The notes under the pieces are model-generated. The model had not been told where the DNA came from. It did no database searches and saw nothing but the letters and a program-made list of their open reading frames with translations. From Daedaleopsis sinensis (taxonomy: Eukaryota > Basidiomycota > Agaricomycetes > Polyporales > Polyporaceae): 64,000 nt of DNA. Both the position numbers and the translations under genes were made by a program. This document shows positions 33,346 to 43,738 of this stretch, one piece after another (the stretch's first letter is position 1; the number at the start of each line of letters is the position of its first letter). The stretch covers positions 1,798,001 to 1,862,000 of the forward strand of contig CM066310.1 in the NCBI GenBank assembly GCA_033807695.1, given 5' to 3'.

Positions 33346-35730
33346 ACTTTCCGGGCCCACTGACAGCGATGTTTGACTTCGAAGTTTTCTCCCTCCTCGC
33401 CATCCCTCTCAGTGCTCTCACTCTACACAACTCTGTCGCTGTCTAGGCAACACATCTGGATCTGGCTCTACCTGTGTCTAAGTTGAGTCTAAGCTTGGTT
33501 TCACTCACTGCGTGCCAGTGCACTACTCTGCGGAGCACACCGGGCCTGAGTCGCTCTGAGCTTGAGCCGGACGCCGTAACATACCTTGGTGCATGCGCAC
33601 ACTGGGTTCGACTGGCTGACTATGGAGGGCCGAGCACTGTGCAAGGCACATGAGGTATGTACTCTGTAGCCTCTGGCCTTTGGCTTCCGCACCGACGCAT
33701 CACCCCGGTCACGACACTCAAAGCTCCACCATGGCATGCTTGGTAAGTCTTGCTTTCTACGCCCTTTGTACTGTATCCCGTTGTCTGTGCTTATGCCATA
33801 CAGTATTCACAGTGGGCTCCGCAATGTCATTCTATTGGTGAGCCTCGCCCGTCCTGCAGCTCCTGCACGTTCACTAATACAGCACTTCTGGTGCCCTTTT
33901 AGGTCCTGAGGTCAGACAGATCGTTAGCGAAGACCTGGGAGCACTACACCTACTTCGTGAGTGAGTCGATTGCCGCGCCGTAGCCACCTCGACTGTCTGC
34001 GACGTACCATGACTGGGTCAGCTGAGAAGACCATATCGCCTGCCAGCTTCGATGTGTACGTGATGATGCTGTACTATTGCGCATGTCCTCAGTAGGCTAG
34101 CCGCGACACTGTAGCACCATTTGTATGTAATGTACCAATGATATTCTACGCTTTCTACGCTTTCTACGCTCTGTAATGCTAGAAAACGACCGCTGTTGTG
34201 CCTGCTCGGTATAGCTTTGAAGCACACTTGTTAATGAACTTATTATGAACTTGGTCGCATTTGGCCAAGCTCGGTCACTTGGAGCAAGAAGACCCACATA
34301 GCTTGGGCCAAGTAGAATACTTATTGTACTTGGGGTCACTTTTTCGAGCTTGTCGTACTTGACCAAGTAGCACAAGTGGACCTGACATATTGCTGATGAG
34401 CCGTGGCGCTCGTCCGCATCAGATCTGGGCAGAATGCTCGAGGAGACATCAAGAGTCAGCGGATGGAGAGAAGCCAGGACGTTGACGTTGAGGACAGTCT
34501 CCACGACGGAGACAAGTCTGCAGGTATTGAGGTCTAGGCGGAGGATGGAATCGGACACACATGGCGTTCTCTTTAGTTATAGGTTTTTTCCCAGTGTATC
34601 ATCAGCGACTACTAGTATGTACTGCTTGTGCGAGACTTTCTTGTACTATGAGCCAATAACGATGACTTCCGTGGTCTGTCTATCCATCATCACTTGCGCA
34701 CGACCGGGAACCATCTCCCCTAACCTTGCAAAGCGCGCAAAGTGCATACTAAGGTCAGGTCGGACAGGTAGGCAGAGCAGAAGGCCTTCCTCGCCGCAGT
34801 GACGGAGCATGGAAAAGAGATATGAAAGAGATATGTCGACGGAAGTCGTAGCCCCCGGCCTACCTCGGGCGCCGCGAAGATCCGGCCTGTTGAAGAACGC
34901 ACGCATCGTCTATAGCGAGATACATCAATCGACCAGCGCATTCGTAAAAGTATGACCGCAGCAGCAGTTCTACTCACCAGGCAGTTCGCGTGTTTCTACA
35001 TGTAGCAGCTAGAGCGTAGACGTTGTACGTTCAGAGGCCTTGTGGCCTGTTGTACATGACGTTTCGCGGAGGATGGCAGGCGCGATTCTCCGTTCTCCGA
35101 TTTCGCAGTGAGAGTCGAGCACCGCACGCGTTCGCGACCAATGCACATTGCTACGAGGATCCAAATAAACATTAGTCGTTGATGCGCTGATCGTCCGGCT
35201 CAGAGGTATAATGACACTAGGAGGATAGGTTTGTTCGACGACAAGTCCGCTAGGTCGATCTGCAAGAGGGTCGTCTTCTGCGATTCGCGGAAGTATCTTC
35301 TGTCGACGTCGCTTCAGAGTTGTTCATGTAGGATGAATACTCTTCAACGAACATCGGCACCAACGCTTCGACCTATTGACTGTGATGTTAGTCTGGATTC
35401 ATAGCGTATGGGACACTGGAGTCCTCGTACCTGGCAAGCCTATCAGCATCCGTGTTCCTTGGAGTACATGCGCATTCCCGCACGGGGTGCACTCGGAAGC
35501 TGAGGCAAAAACTCATCGATTCACATATCAGAGCACGGATGTCGACCGTGACGAGGGTGGCATCCACTACATCGGCTTACTGTCTCACTGGACTACGACT
35601 ATTGCCTGAGGAACGAGTCAACATCAGCGGTGATGGCTGACCATGAAAGCCACTTACGATGCGTATAGCTCTCTATCCGTATATCCCTATAGCAAAATCG
35701 CACCTGCGAGGTTACACAGGGTTACACCCC
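33346..35730. other. gene-poor interval
   Basis: No family was recognised. A TTTCTACGC repeat (three units) is at about 34147-34172. The CACTTG-rich segment is at 34225-34382. A coding-like minus-strand patch near 34430-34560 (RLDLNTCRLVSVVETVLNVN) has no identified start, stop or family. Confidence 0.4.
34225..34382. repeat. CACTTG/CAAGTG foldback-rich segment, copy 2
   Basis: Numerous ACTTG and CAAGT words in both orientations, including TTGGCCAAG and GGCCAAGTAG against TACTTGACC. Composition is like 33065-33155. Confidence 0.45.
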
Positions 35731-35734
35731 TTCT

Positions 35735-36330
35735 ACAAGTTCTCCGTCGTAGGGACTTCTGGTCCACGACGACCCGCGCCGTGCGCCTGACCAGGTCTGT
35801 GTCGATTTCGTGCCTAGCAGGGATCGTCGTGAGATGAGGACAGAGCCTTGTGAAACGGGAGCGCACTGACATCTCGGGCTTGTACGATCCGATGAGACAC
35901 AGATGTGTGCCCGCGCGAACGTAGGCAGATGGGAAGAGGGGCGAAGTCGAGGATGTTGCGGTGATGATGACGCTAGCCCTCCCGATGGCGTCCTTGAGGC
36001 TCGGCCCAGTGTGCCCTTCGGAGGGTGCGAGCAAGCCTGCCTCTGTCTGCACGTGTGGAAATGAGGCAGCTATGCGTTCGCGAAGGGACGCGACCCGGGC
36101 GTTCTGAGAGCGATTGAAGATCGTGCAGGTCCGGATGGACGGGTACGCGGTGAGGAATAGTGAGAGGTGTGCTTGAATCTGTGCCCCAGCGCCGATAGCG
36201 ACGATGCTGGTCGGTGACGCCGACTTGTCCCGAAGCAGGCGAGTCGCCAGAAGGGAGCCTAGAGAGCGGTGGTGGCGTTTCAGCTGCTGCACATGCGAAC
36301 ACAAGGAACGTCCAAATGCGCCCGACACAG
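35735..36330 (-). pseudogene. ornithine cyclodeaminase / mu-crystallin family gene remnant
   Basis: The recognisable part reads GSLLATRLLRDK, SIVAIGAGAQIQAHLSLFL, CTIFNRSQNARV, ASVIITATSSTSPLFP, AGTHLCLIGSYKPEM and, after a GT-AG intron near 35820-35870, HEIDTDLVRRTARVVVDQKS. This is the NAD(P)-binding half, with the GAGAQ dinucleotide-binding loop. The N-terminal substrate-binding half, with the conserved Lys, was not found upstream. After VVVDQKS the family-like continuation DGELVEGV is in another frame, so a frameshift is present near 35745. Only about half of the usual 350-380 aa is left. Intact relatives are NAD(P)-dependent cyclodeaminases or imine reductases. Confidence 0.65.
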
Positions 36331-36897
36331 TAGGACATGCAGATAAGATAAGGGTGCCAGTGAGCGTGGCGGATACATCCGAGGCAGAGCTGTCGCCATG
36401 TCTCCCGTCTTCTTGCCCAGCAGTCCTGATACCATTCAAGATGTTTTGGGGACAGAGACCAGTCACCAGAGAGCTTCAACACTCAGTCCAGAACTGCTCT
36501 GGTTCGTCGTACTCTGTACCCATAGCCCAGAGGCGGAGGTTCGTCACTTGAATCGAACGACAGGACGAGCCAAGCCTGCACCGTTCTAGACTTACGACGG
36601 GCTCGCCATCCGCCCATCCGACCCACCTGTTCCTCGCCCAAGGCACATATATCGCTGGCAGCACGAGACATCACGGCAAGGACGACGAGGATACATCCGG
36701 GGCCAGTGCTTGTCGAGACCGACGGACCGTTTCGTTCGAGGTCTTGTTAACGTCGACGCTGCGCGAGCTTACGATGGGGTCGGTCTGCGACGCATGCTGC
36801 CTGAGGTTCGAAGCACAGCTCGTTGCATCTGTCTGTATCTCCATACAACCGCCGTGTGGTCATGAGTGCAGTAGCCGGAATTTCCACCATAACATTA

Positions 36898-37110
36898 GTC
36901 TCGTACCCATCCGTCGTTGGGTGGCCGCAGCGGTAGGGTGCGGGCAACACCACGACAAATGAGTACCAGCCCACATAATGTACTACGACAGTGTAGTAGG
37001 ACGCGTAGTATGACGCACACCCGCCGGGATACCCGTACCCGCGATAGACAGTGCCCGCGCAAACATGGGTTTGTGCGGGTACGGTTACGGGTACACTTCA
37101 ACTAGTCACA
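36898..37110. repeat. dispersed repeat, copy B (GTACCCG palindrome family)
   Basis: The left part (36898-36953) matches 1577-1628. The right part (about 36975-37110) matches 3995-4135, including the inverted ACCCGTACCCG / CGGGTACGG words. Here the two parts are adjacent; near the left end of the window they lie 2.4 kb apart with the aldo/keto reductase between. Confidence 0.55.
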
Positions 37111-37505
37111 TTGAAGTTGCACCATCCAAAATTTGCGGCGTGCAGGCCATCCCGCGCGAGGATCATCTCACCCACCCGCTCCTCGCGCAAGGACTCTCCG
37201 GCTATTGGGCTCGGTTACTTGTCTAGCCATCAGTACTTCGGGAAATGTCTTAAGAACTTAACGGACTTAATCAACTTATGCCGTTTTGGCTGGGAGCGAA
37301 AAGTCGACGAGCGCTCACCCACCACTCAGTCGATTGGACTCATTTTTTGCATGCCTGTTCGTTTGGTCTTCGCGGTGTGTTCTGCATAATTTCGCGAAAT
37401 TCCGAGGTATGGTTGAGGTGCTATAGCCCATGCGCGAGCGAGCATCGAGCAGGCTCATATCTGCCACTGTGGCTGTGCGGAAGCGCCCGCCCCCTTACGG
37501 TCATA

Positions 37506-37551
37506 TGTCATCTTACTCAACTTAGCGCCTCATTAAGTTGAGTTATGACAT
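37506..37551. repeat. small hairpin
   Basis: ACTCAACTTA (37515-37524) and TAAGTTGAGT (37534-37543) pair perfectly, flanked by ATGTCAT and ATGACAT arms. No gene ends nearby, so a terminator role is not supported. Confidence 0.5.
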
Positions 37552-37724
37552 TTCCAGAAGTACTGATGGCCTCCTATTCACAGGCAGGTAACCGTCCTAG
37601 AATGACGAACTTCCGGGGCTAGGAGATCTCTCAGAAATCGGCCGGGAATGTCCCGTGTTCTGACGTAGCGTCCGATCGCGCAGGGCGGCGGCCCCACTGC
37701 TGGCCCACTCGAGCTCTTACAGAC

Positions 37725-38560
37725 TCACCAAGAGCCATAGCCAGGCAAAACAGTGTACGGCACATCCTCATCCACGTCAATATCAAACTGGGGGAAGCTC
37801 TTCTGAAACGCGATGCGGAAGCGGTCCTCAAGCAGCCGATCTTCGTACATCATCGACGCGCCCAGCACGTCTGTGGGCTTCACGACCGTCAGTGCGCGCC
37901 ACTTGATGCGCACCGCGCCCATCCAGCTCTCAAGCACCGCGCCCGATGAGCTCGCCGTGTTTATGCGCGGATGCAGCCACCAGCACGCGTCGAAGACCTC
38001 GTCGGCAGGAGGTACGACGGTGACCACCTCACCAGGGACCGCTTCAATCCTGCGCCGCCTCGGCGATGGCGGCGGCGACGGTGCTGGGGAGAGGAAGGAC
38101 AGCCTGACCGTCACGATGTCGACATTCCACCCTCTCTTCGCGAGGTGGTACGCGACCGGCCAGCCGCTCATCAGGTAGTCGTCCAGCATCTCAGCCCCGT
38201 CTGCAGTGGCAGCTCCAGCACGTCCGGCCTCCGCCTTGTCGTCCGAGTCGACGATGAGCGACACCTCGACCTCGGCCAGGTCGTCAGAGTCTTCCTCTGG
38301 CGAGCACACCCGCTTTCTGCCCTTGTCGCCGCTTCCGCTGCCGCCGCCCGACTCGCGTGAGCCCTCGGGAATGGCCGCGAGGAATGCGGCGGGACTTTTC
38401 TTGCCCTTGCGTCAGGGCGGGAGCGGGGGCGGGAGCGGGGACGGAAGAGGAGGGGGTTGCGCGACCTCTTCGCCATCTTCGGCCTGGAAGAGTCCCGCTT
38501 CACGCATGCGGGCCTACTTCTTGTATAAAATATCATCGTGAGGCATACGTGTCGTGGAAT
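37725..38560 (-). pseudogene. truncated copy of the unknown Pro/Ser-rich family (C-terminal part)
   Basis: Minus-strand sequence matches the C-terminal third of the protein at 51301-54571: SPEEDSDDLAEVEVSLIVDS, GWPVAYHLAKRGWNVDIVTV, PSPPPSPRRRRIEAVPGEVV. Frames change several times towards 38.5 kb and the N-terminal part is absent. Unlike the full-length copy it continues into SSSGAVLESWMGAVRIKWRA and YEDRLLEDRFRIAFQKSFPQ before a TGA at 37727-37725. That second tail is shared with the copy at 63 kb. It is probably non-functional. Confidence 0.7.
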
Positions 38561-38863
38561 TCCTACAGAAGTAGAGGTAAATAGATCGTGTTGCATATAA
38601 TAAAAAAAGCACCAGATTAGAGATTTTGAAGCTCAAGTTCGAGGCACGGACAAGGGCGAACGTCGTCAAAAGCAGAACACTGTTCAGAATGACATAGTCT
38701 TCAGGGTGCCACTTGACGAATTTTATTTCACCTACAGCCACCAAATATGTTAGAACAGGATATGATTTATGCACTAGAAGAGCCTGACCTGAGTCCCCGA
38801 GCCGCTTGAGTTGAACATATCCGTAATGATTGTTGACACTGGTAGGACCGGTTATGCGACGAG

Positions 38864-40762
38864 CTATGAGTGAAAAGTGACAGAAGATTGCACCATGGTT
38901 TCTGTTTCGGTATCTACCTCGACCTCAGTATGGGATCGGCCGCCGGATTGGAACCGAATGGATGTCAGACCAAGCTCGACTTCGGTGGTAGGGGTCAACG
39001 CTCTCCGTACGTTCAGGCTATAGGTGCACATGTCAGTATATGATGTCAAACTATAGAGCGCAGTTAGTTTACGTGGTCAGAAGTGCATTCACATAGACTG
39101 TTGTGCGATTCATCAGCAGAGGTAGTACGCAATATAGAGAGGTGATGCCGCGTACGCTTGCTGGAAATAACATGGAACGGGACCCAGTAAAAATGTCCGG
39201 GAGCGGCTACAATCTAGGGATATCGCGGTTAAAGGAGAGCATCCCTTAGGTAGCTATGTCAAAGCGCACCAGACTGAGAAAGAGTAACTGCACAATTCTA
39301 TGTCGCATTATTTAGTAGTACTATGCTGTATGATTTAGGTCCGGAAATAGTAAATACTCACGTCGTAAGAGCACCGCGATTGATAGAGTAGATTATAAGG
39401 CGATCCACCAGCGTATCCGTGCTGTAAACCAACAAAATTAGCAGTCGACAAGTCATTAAGGTAAGCTGACACGAACGTTTTGAGGCCGGAGCGACCGGTC
39501 TGGAGATAATAGCATAGACCACCAGTGATGAGAATATCGCAGAGCGCAGCAAGACCCTGGACAAGGCCGCCTACAACGAGGACTTCCTTAGATGACAACG
39601 ATAGAGCCGATTTCAGGGAGAAGCTAGAGTGTGACTGTGTGAGTAATGATAGTCAATTCCCCAAAACTGAGTGACTCGTACAGGTGGGCCGTAGTTTCTG
39701 TGAGGCACCCGAATTAGTCGTCGACATGGGAGAAGTAGAATGTATCGCGCACCAACACCAAGCCCTAGGATTTTCAAGTACAGTCAGCCATTGTCGGTAT
39801 ACTATATTGCAGTGCCGCAAAGCTCAGCGAATGATGATGCGGCGAGTAATATCTGGCATCAAGAGGTCGGTTAATGTCGCGCCATGCGTAAATGGCAGTA
39901 TCCCGAAACCCACAATCATTCCAACTAGATATTTGTTCTTGCCGCTGACTGTACCTGACTCAGAATACAGCCACATGGATATGAAGCGCAGCCACGTACA
40001 TCGCCATAGACACTGAGCGAAGTAACTGTTCAGGAAACAGAAATATCAGTACTTGATACAGATCAATGAGTCAACGGTCGCACCATTGAACGATGAATGT
40101 GATCACAGTCTACGCATGCGTGAGTACTGCATCTCTAGTATTTACTTTTGAGAACTCACTGTAATGCAGTCCTCGAGCTGTGTTATATGCTAGGCTCAGC
40201 ATCTGCAATGCTTCGTTAGACGGTAAAGAAGCTCACGGTGAAACTCCTGCAACGATGGTTAGATGTCTGTGTGATCAGTACGAATATGTTACGTACCAGA
40301 TTAGGTTGATGTCCCTGGCGGGATCCCTGTAGTTGAGAACCAAGTACGTGTACAGGGAGTGTGCGACGAGCATAGTACAAAGGGTGTCCAAGATGCTATG
40401 TAGTGGTCAAAGGTTCGCCGCACACTGTACACTCTAGTAGACAAGGACTCACAAGAGGGCACCGACCTAAACAATCCACCTACGTTAGAGATATGCGAGA
40501 CAAGTCACAATCACTCATCTGACTGTGATCTTGAGGAGACGTCTGTCCCCCGAGTACTTCTTGAAGTACATAAATGTTTGAAGCACTGTAATCCCATAGA
40601 TGCTGCATGAGAGATAATATCAGATCTACCTTAGGTACATAACAACTCTGTGACTTACGTCGTCGCAATGGTGAAGCCAATTAATTGGCAAGCAAAGCTT
40701 TCTAAGAGCTCCCTAAAGAATGTGTCTGTGACTGTGAGACCATCTGGAGCAGCCGAAGACAT
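38864..40762 (-). CDS. DUF6534-type seven-helix membrane protein (second)
   Basis: ATG at 40762 (MSSAAPDGLTVTDTFFREL). Exons read CQLIGFTIATT, YGITVLQTFMYFKKYSGDRR, ILDTLCTMLVAHSLYTYLVL then NYRDPARDINLIW, SGKNKYLVGMIVGFGILPF, LVQGLAALCDILITGGLCYY then LQTGRSGLK, TDTLVDRLIIYSINRGALTT and a polar tail ending TETETMVQSSVTFHS before TAG at 38866-38864. The order and spacing match the DUF6534 family of basidiomycete membrane proteins, whose function is unknown. About seven introns. The exon near 40.2 kb is poorly resolved, so one internal join is uncertain. It is a paralogue of the gene at 21.3-23.1 kb. Confidence 0.68.
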
Positions 40763-41429
40763 GATGAACGAGTAGAAGTCGGTCGACAATGTGAGATGCT
40801 CACTACAGTGACGGGCTTGCGCAACAGAGGTATATATGGGTCGCGGCGCATCTTGGGTGGTGATTGCGTCAACGAAGTCTTAGCAGCCGCTGCCAGCGAG
40901 AGCGTTTGCGTATGAGCTCCCGGCAGTGCCAGGCTTCTCCATCTCTATCTCAATCAGCTCTTCAGCGCCGAACATCCCGGGAATACCTGCCCTCTAGCCT
41001 AGACGTACACAGGTCGTATCGCATTATAGTCCATCTAGAATGCTTCAAGATGCTCCGAAGTGAGAATGAAATACCTTAAGGGTTCTCGCCGCACTAGAGG
41101 AGAACGTGGTCCAGACGTGAGCGTCGCGGGGGAGGGCGCTTAAAGAAGGAGGCCGTAGCGGATTCAGAGCTCCGACCTGGCTCCGACCTCGGAAACTTCG
41201 CTTGACATCGGAAACTTCGCGTCGTCAGGTTCCGATTCGCTGTCACGGTAGTGACTGCTCCGTCCGAGGACTCGGAGCTCCTACTACTTCGGACTCAGTG
41301 CGACTCAGCCTGAGCGTGAACCTATATACTCGGATACAACATGTTCGCCGGCCCCTCGTGTACCTAGTAAACCACACTCACTGAGGTCAGTCTCGTGCAG
41401 TCATATGTCATATTCATATTCTACTATGT
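40763..41429. other. intergenic, nothing recognised
   Basis: Contains a short direct repeat of CGGAAACTTCGC (near 41196-41221). No gene. Confidence 0.4.
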
Positions 41430-41992
41430 CTATCTGACTGACCTTCGCTCTGCGTCAAAGACAGCGTAAGCGATGGCATTCAGTACGTTGCGGGTGAACC
41501 AGTGGGAGTCCAACTTCATTTCGTTATGGAGGATCACTCCGAGCGCAAAAATGAAGCCCACCCCGGTCACGTTGTAAAGATAGGACAAAATAAGGCATGC
41601 AGGGAGGAGGAGCCACCGGAGGGTAAGTCCTTGGTTCAGTGTCAGTCGTCCAGCAGGGATAGGTCGCCATGGCTTGTTGAGAGAATCTTCGCCAGGAGAT
41701 AGAACTTGGTTTGATACGCAGAACTGGAGAAGGTGTAGCCAAGTCCAGAAGAATGCTTTCGCCACAGAGATTATTGATGCGTTTGGCGATGAATACCAAG
41801 CAAACAATGTCTATGCTATCTTGAGTTATTGACTCTCGCTACGCAGTCGAGACAGGTACTCACGATAGGGAACAGAATGGTCTTCATGTCTGATTTGGTA
41901 AAGAGATAGAGGGTACGAAGGTGAAAAGTAATGGGCAGACTTTTAGTCCATTGGAAAGCGGCACACTGGTGGGAGGTAGATTGGACGAGCAT
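41430..41992 (-). pseudogene. 3'-truncated UbiA-superfamily gene
   Basis: ATG at 41992 opens an exon reading LRTLYLFTKSDMKTILFPI. A GT-AG intron follows. The second exon starts TLFAWYSSPNA and contains the first Asp-rich motif as N-Q-x6-E-D-x2-N-K-P-W-R-P-I-P-A-G-R. It runs to RNVLNAIAYAVFDAERR, where the frame stops. The exon with the second Asp-rich motif (D-x2-D-x3-D) and the C-terminal helices are missing. It keeps the same intron position as the intact gene at 67-1146. Without the second metal site it should be inactive. Confidence 0.78.
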
Positions 41993-42235
41993 GCATCAGT
42001 AAACCTTCATTTCTTCTAAACACCCTAAAAACTCTAATTTAGAGGTTTTAGTGCGCTTAGAAGACATTTAGAGAATTTAGATAATATTAGGGCTTTAGAC
42101 CCTTTAGAGATTGCCACCTCTTTGTGCATCAAGCCGATATCAACAGTAGTTATAAGATGATGTTAGATGCTTGTAATAGTGAGTCTCCATGCATCAGAAA
42201 AGGGAGGTTGTTCCGACCAGAGCAGGTTGAGGACA
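41993..42235. other. AT-rich segment with repeated TTTAGAG words
   Basis: Between 42010 and 42115, TTTAGAG, CTTTAGA and similar words recur in both orientations. It is not a telomeric (TTAGGG)n array. No gene. Confidence 0.4.
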
Positions 42236-42239
42236 AAAA

Positions 42240-42335
42240 ATGCGAAAAAAGATGCACACAGGAAGAATTGAACCAACAACCTGCCTAGCACTGACAACCA
42301 TCACACATCAACCACTGCACCACAAGACTACACAT
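42240..42335 (-). ncRNA. tRNA-derived SINE-like element
   Basis: On the minus strand an A box (TGGTGCAGTGGTTGA) is followed by a B box (GGTTCAATTCT) about 50 bp on, and then by TTTTTT and a second T-tract, typical of pol III termination. The acceptor and T stems do not pair well, so this is a tRNA-derived element and not a functional tRNA. Confidence 0.5.
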
Positions 42336-42349
42336 ATGCAGCAAAGTAG

Positions 42350-43373
42350 ATGGTTTATATCACCAACTTGGTGGGAGCGCGGAGTCAGGGCCGTAGGCAT
42401 CGATCACTCTTCGGAGAGCTACCGCAGAATCACCGCATGCGTCTCATGAGCAGTGAATGTATGGGGGCCGCATGGGGACTTTACGCTGACGCTTGGGACG
42501 CGCATGCTGTTCTGTACTCAGCGGTGCGCCTTCTGATGTGATAGGGAGTAACGCTGCTTGTTAGTGCCTTCCGCCTCATCAAGATGCGCCGAGATATACC
42601 TTGAGCTTCGCTACCGGAAACTTGCGAGGCTGAGAGGGGCTGGCAGTGTGCCGCCGCCTGGGTAGTTCGGTGGTTAGTTCGGCTTCCACACTGGCCCCGC
42701 CTGGCAGCGAACGGGTGGTCGGGAAAGTCATGAGGGCTCGCCGGTGGTGGGAGATATGTGCAGCAGTGCTAGCATCCCGCGATGCAGCAGAGGTACGGAC
42801 GACGTCAACACGGAATCTAGCAGAAGAGCTGTACTGCCCTAGATATGACCGGAATCCCACATCACCAGTTTGGCTTCGTGAAGTTCGCTGCAAATAGCAC
42901 ACTTCGACATTCTGATTTTTTGGACGAGATAGCCACTCTATCTGAGGGAGCGTCACTAGCCCCACAATGATGGTCGCTTGGATGCACCGCTCGTGCCGCA
43001 AGGTTGGGGTACCTTCGATTACACTTCTTTGATGCAGTGGACGACTCGGACGCACACCGCGCCCCGCCGCCGACCGTCCGCACTCTTCATGTTGCACTCT
43101 TCATGTTGTCGGCGCGGGGAGATGTGCCTGTGCAACGCGAGAATGAGAAACTTCATATGGGTAAGGGGACTCAATGAGATAAATGGAGACGATAACATTC
43201 CAGGCAGTCGACACTTACCAGCGAGCAGCTTCGATAAGAAACTTGACAAGGGCAGATCAATCGCGTTGTCTGATGTTCATCGCGATTGGGAAGAATGCTA
43301 GGGCAATGAACGGTGTGCTACATACAACACGCGTCATGCCTTAGAGAGTCACAAGCGGCCCCGGAGTGGTCGA
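42350..43373. other. intergenic, nothing recognised
   Basis: Several reading frames of 70-170 codons exist on both strands, but none shows a family motif. Left flank of the Gypsy insertion. Confidence 0.4.
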
Positions 43374-43378
43374 AGATG
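43374..43378. repeat. Gypsy target-site duplication, left
   Basis: AGATG, repeated exactly at 49565-49569. Confidence 0.9.
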
Positions 43379-43619
43379 TGTAAGCCCGGCGTCGGGCGGC
43401 GGGTGGCTCACACTAGAAGAACAGAACAGGCACAAAGTATCTGTGTTGCTTCTCTAAGTAGGAGGTAAGTAGAACATGTATGTTAATGCGTACCTGTGTT
43501 GCTTCTCTAAGTAGGAGGTAGAGGAGCACACAGCGTAAACCGCGGAACAATATGTATCCGGAATAGGAAGGTGTGGCTGTGTAAGCTAAGCGCGGGAGAA
43601 TAGCAGAGTGAGGCTTACA
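43379..43619 (-). repeat. 3' LTR of Gypsy element (left end of insertion)
   Basis: TGTAAGCC...GGCTTACA ends with 8-bp inverted termini. It contains a 27-bp direct repeat (43441-43467 and 43494-43520). Confidence 0.92.
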
Positions 43620-43738
43620 CTCTCACCCATCAGAAAAAATTGAGCACGGGATAAGCGGAGGATAGGAAGTTGGGTAGAACAGAAGTGTGAAAGGTAGTGC
43701 ATGAAGAAAAGGGGAAGGAGAGACTTAAGGGGGGGTAG

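Noticed and set aside
42010..42115. Interstitial telomere
   Set aside because: Only isolated TTAGGG-like words occur among TTTAGAG variants; there is no (TTAGGG)n array.
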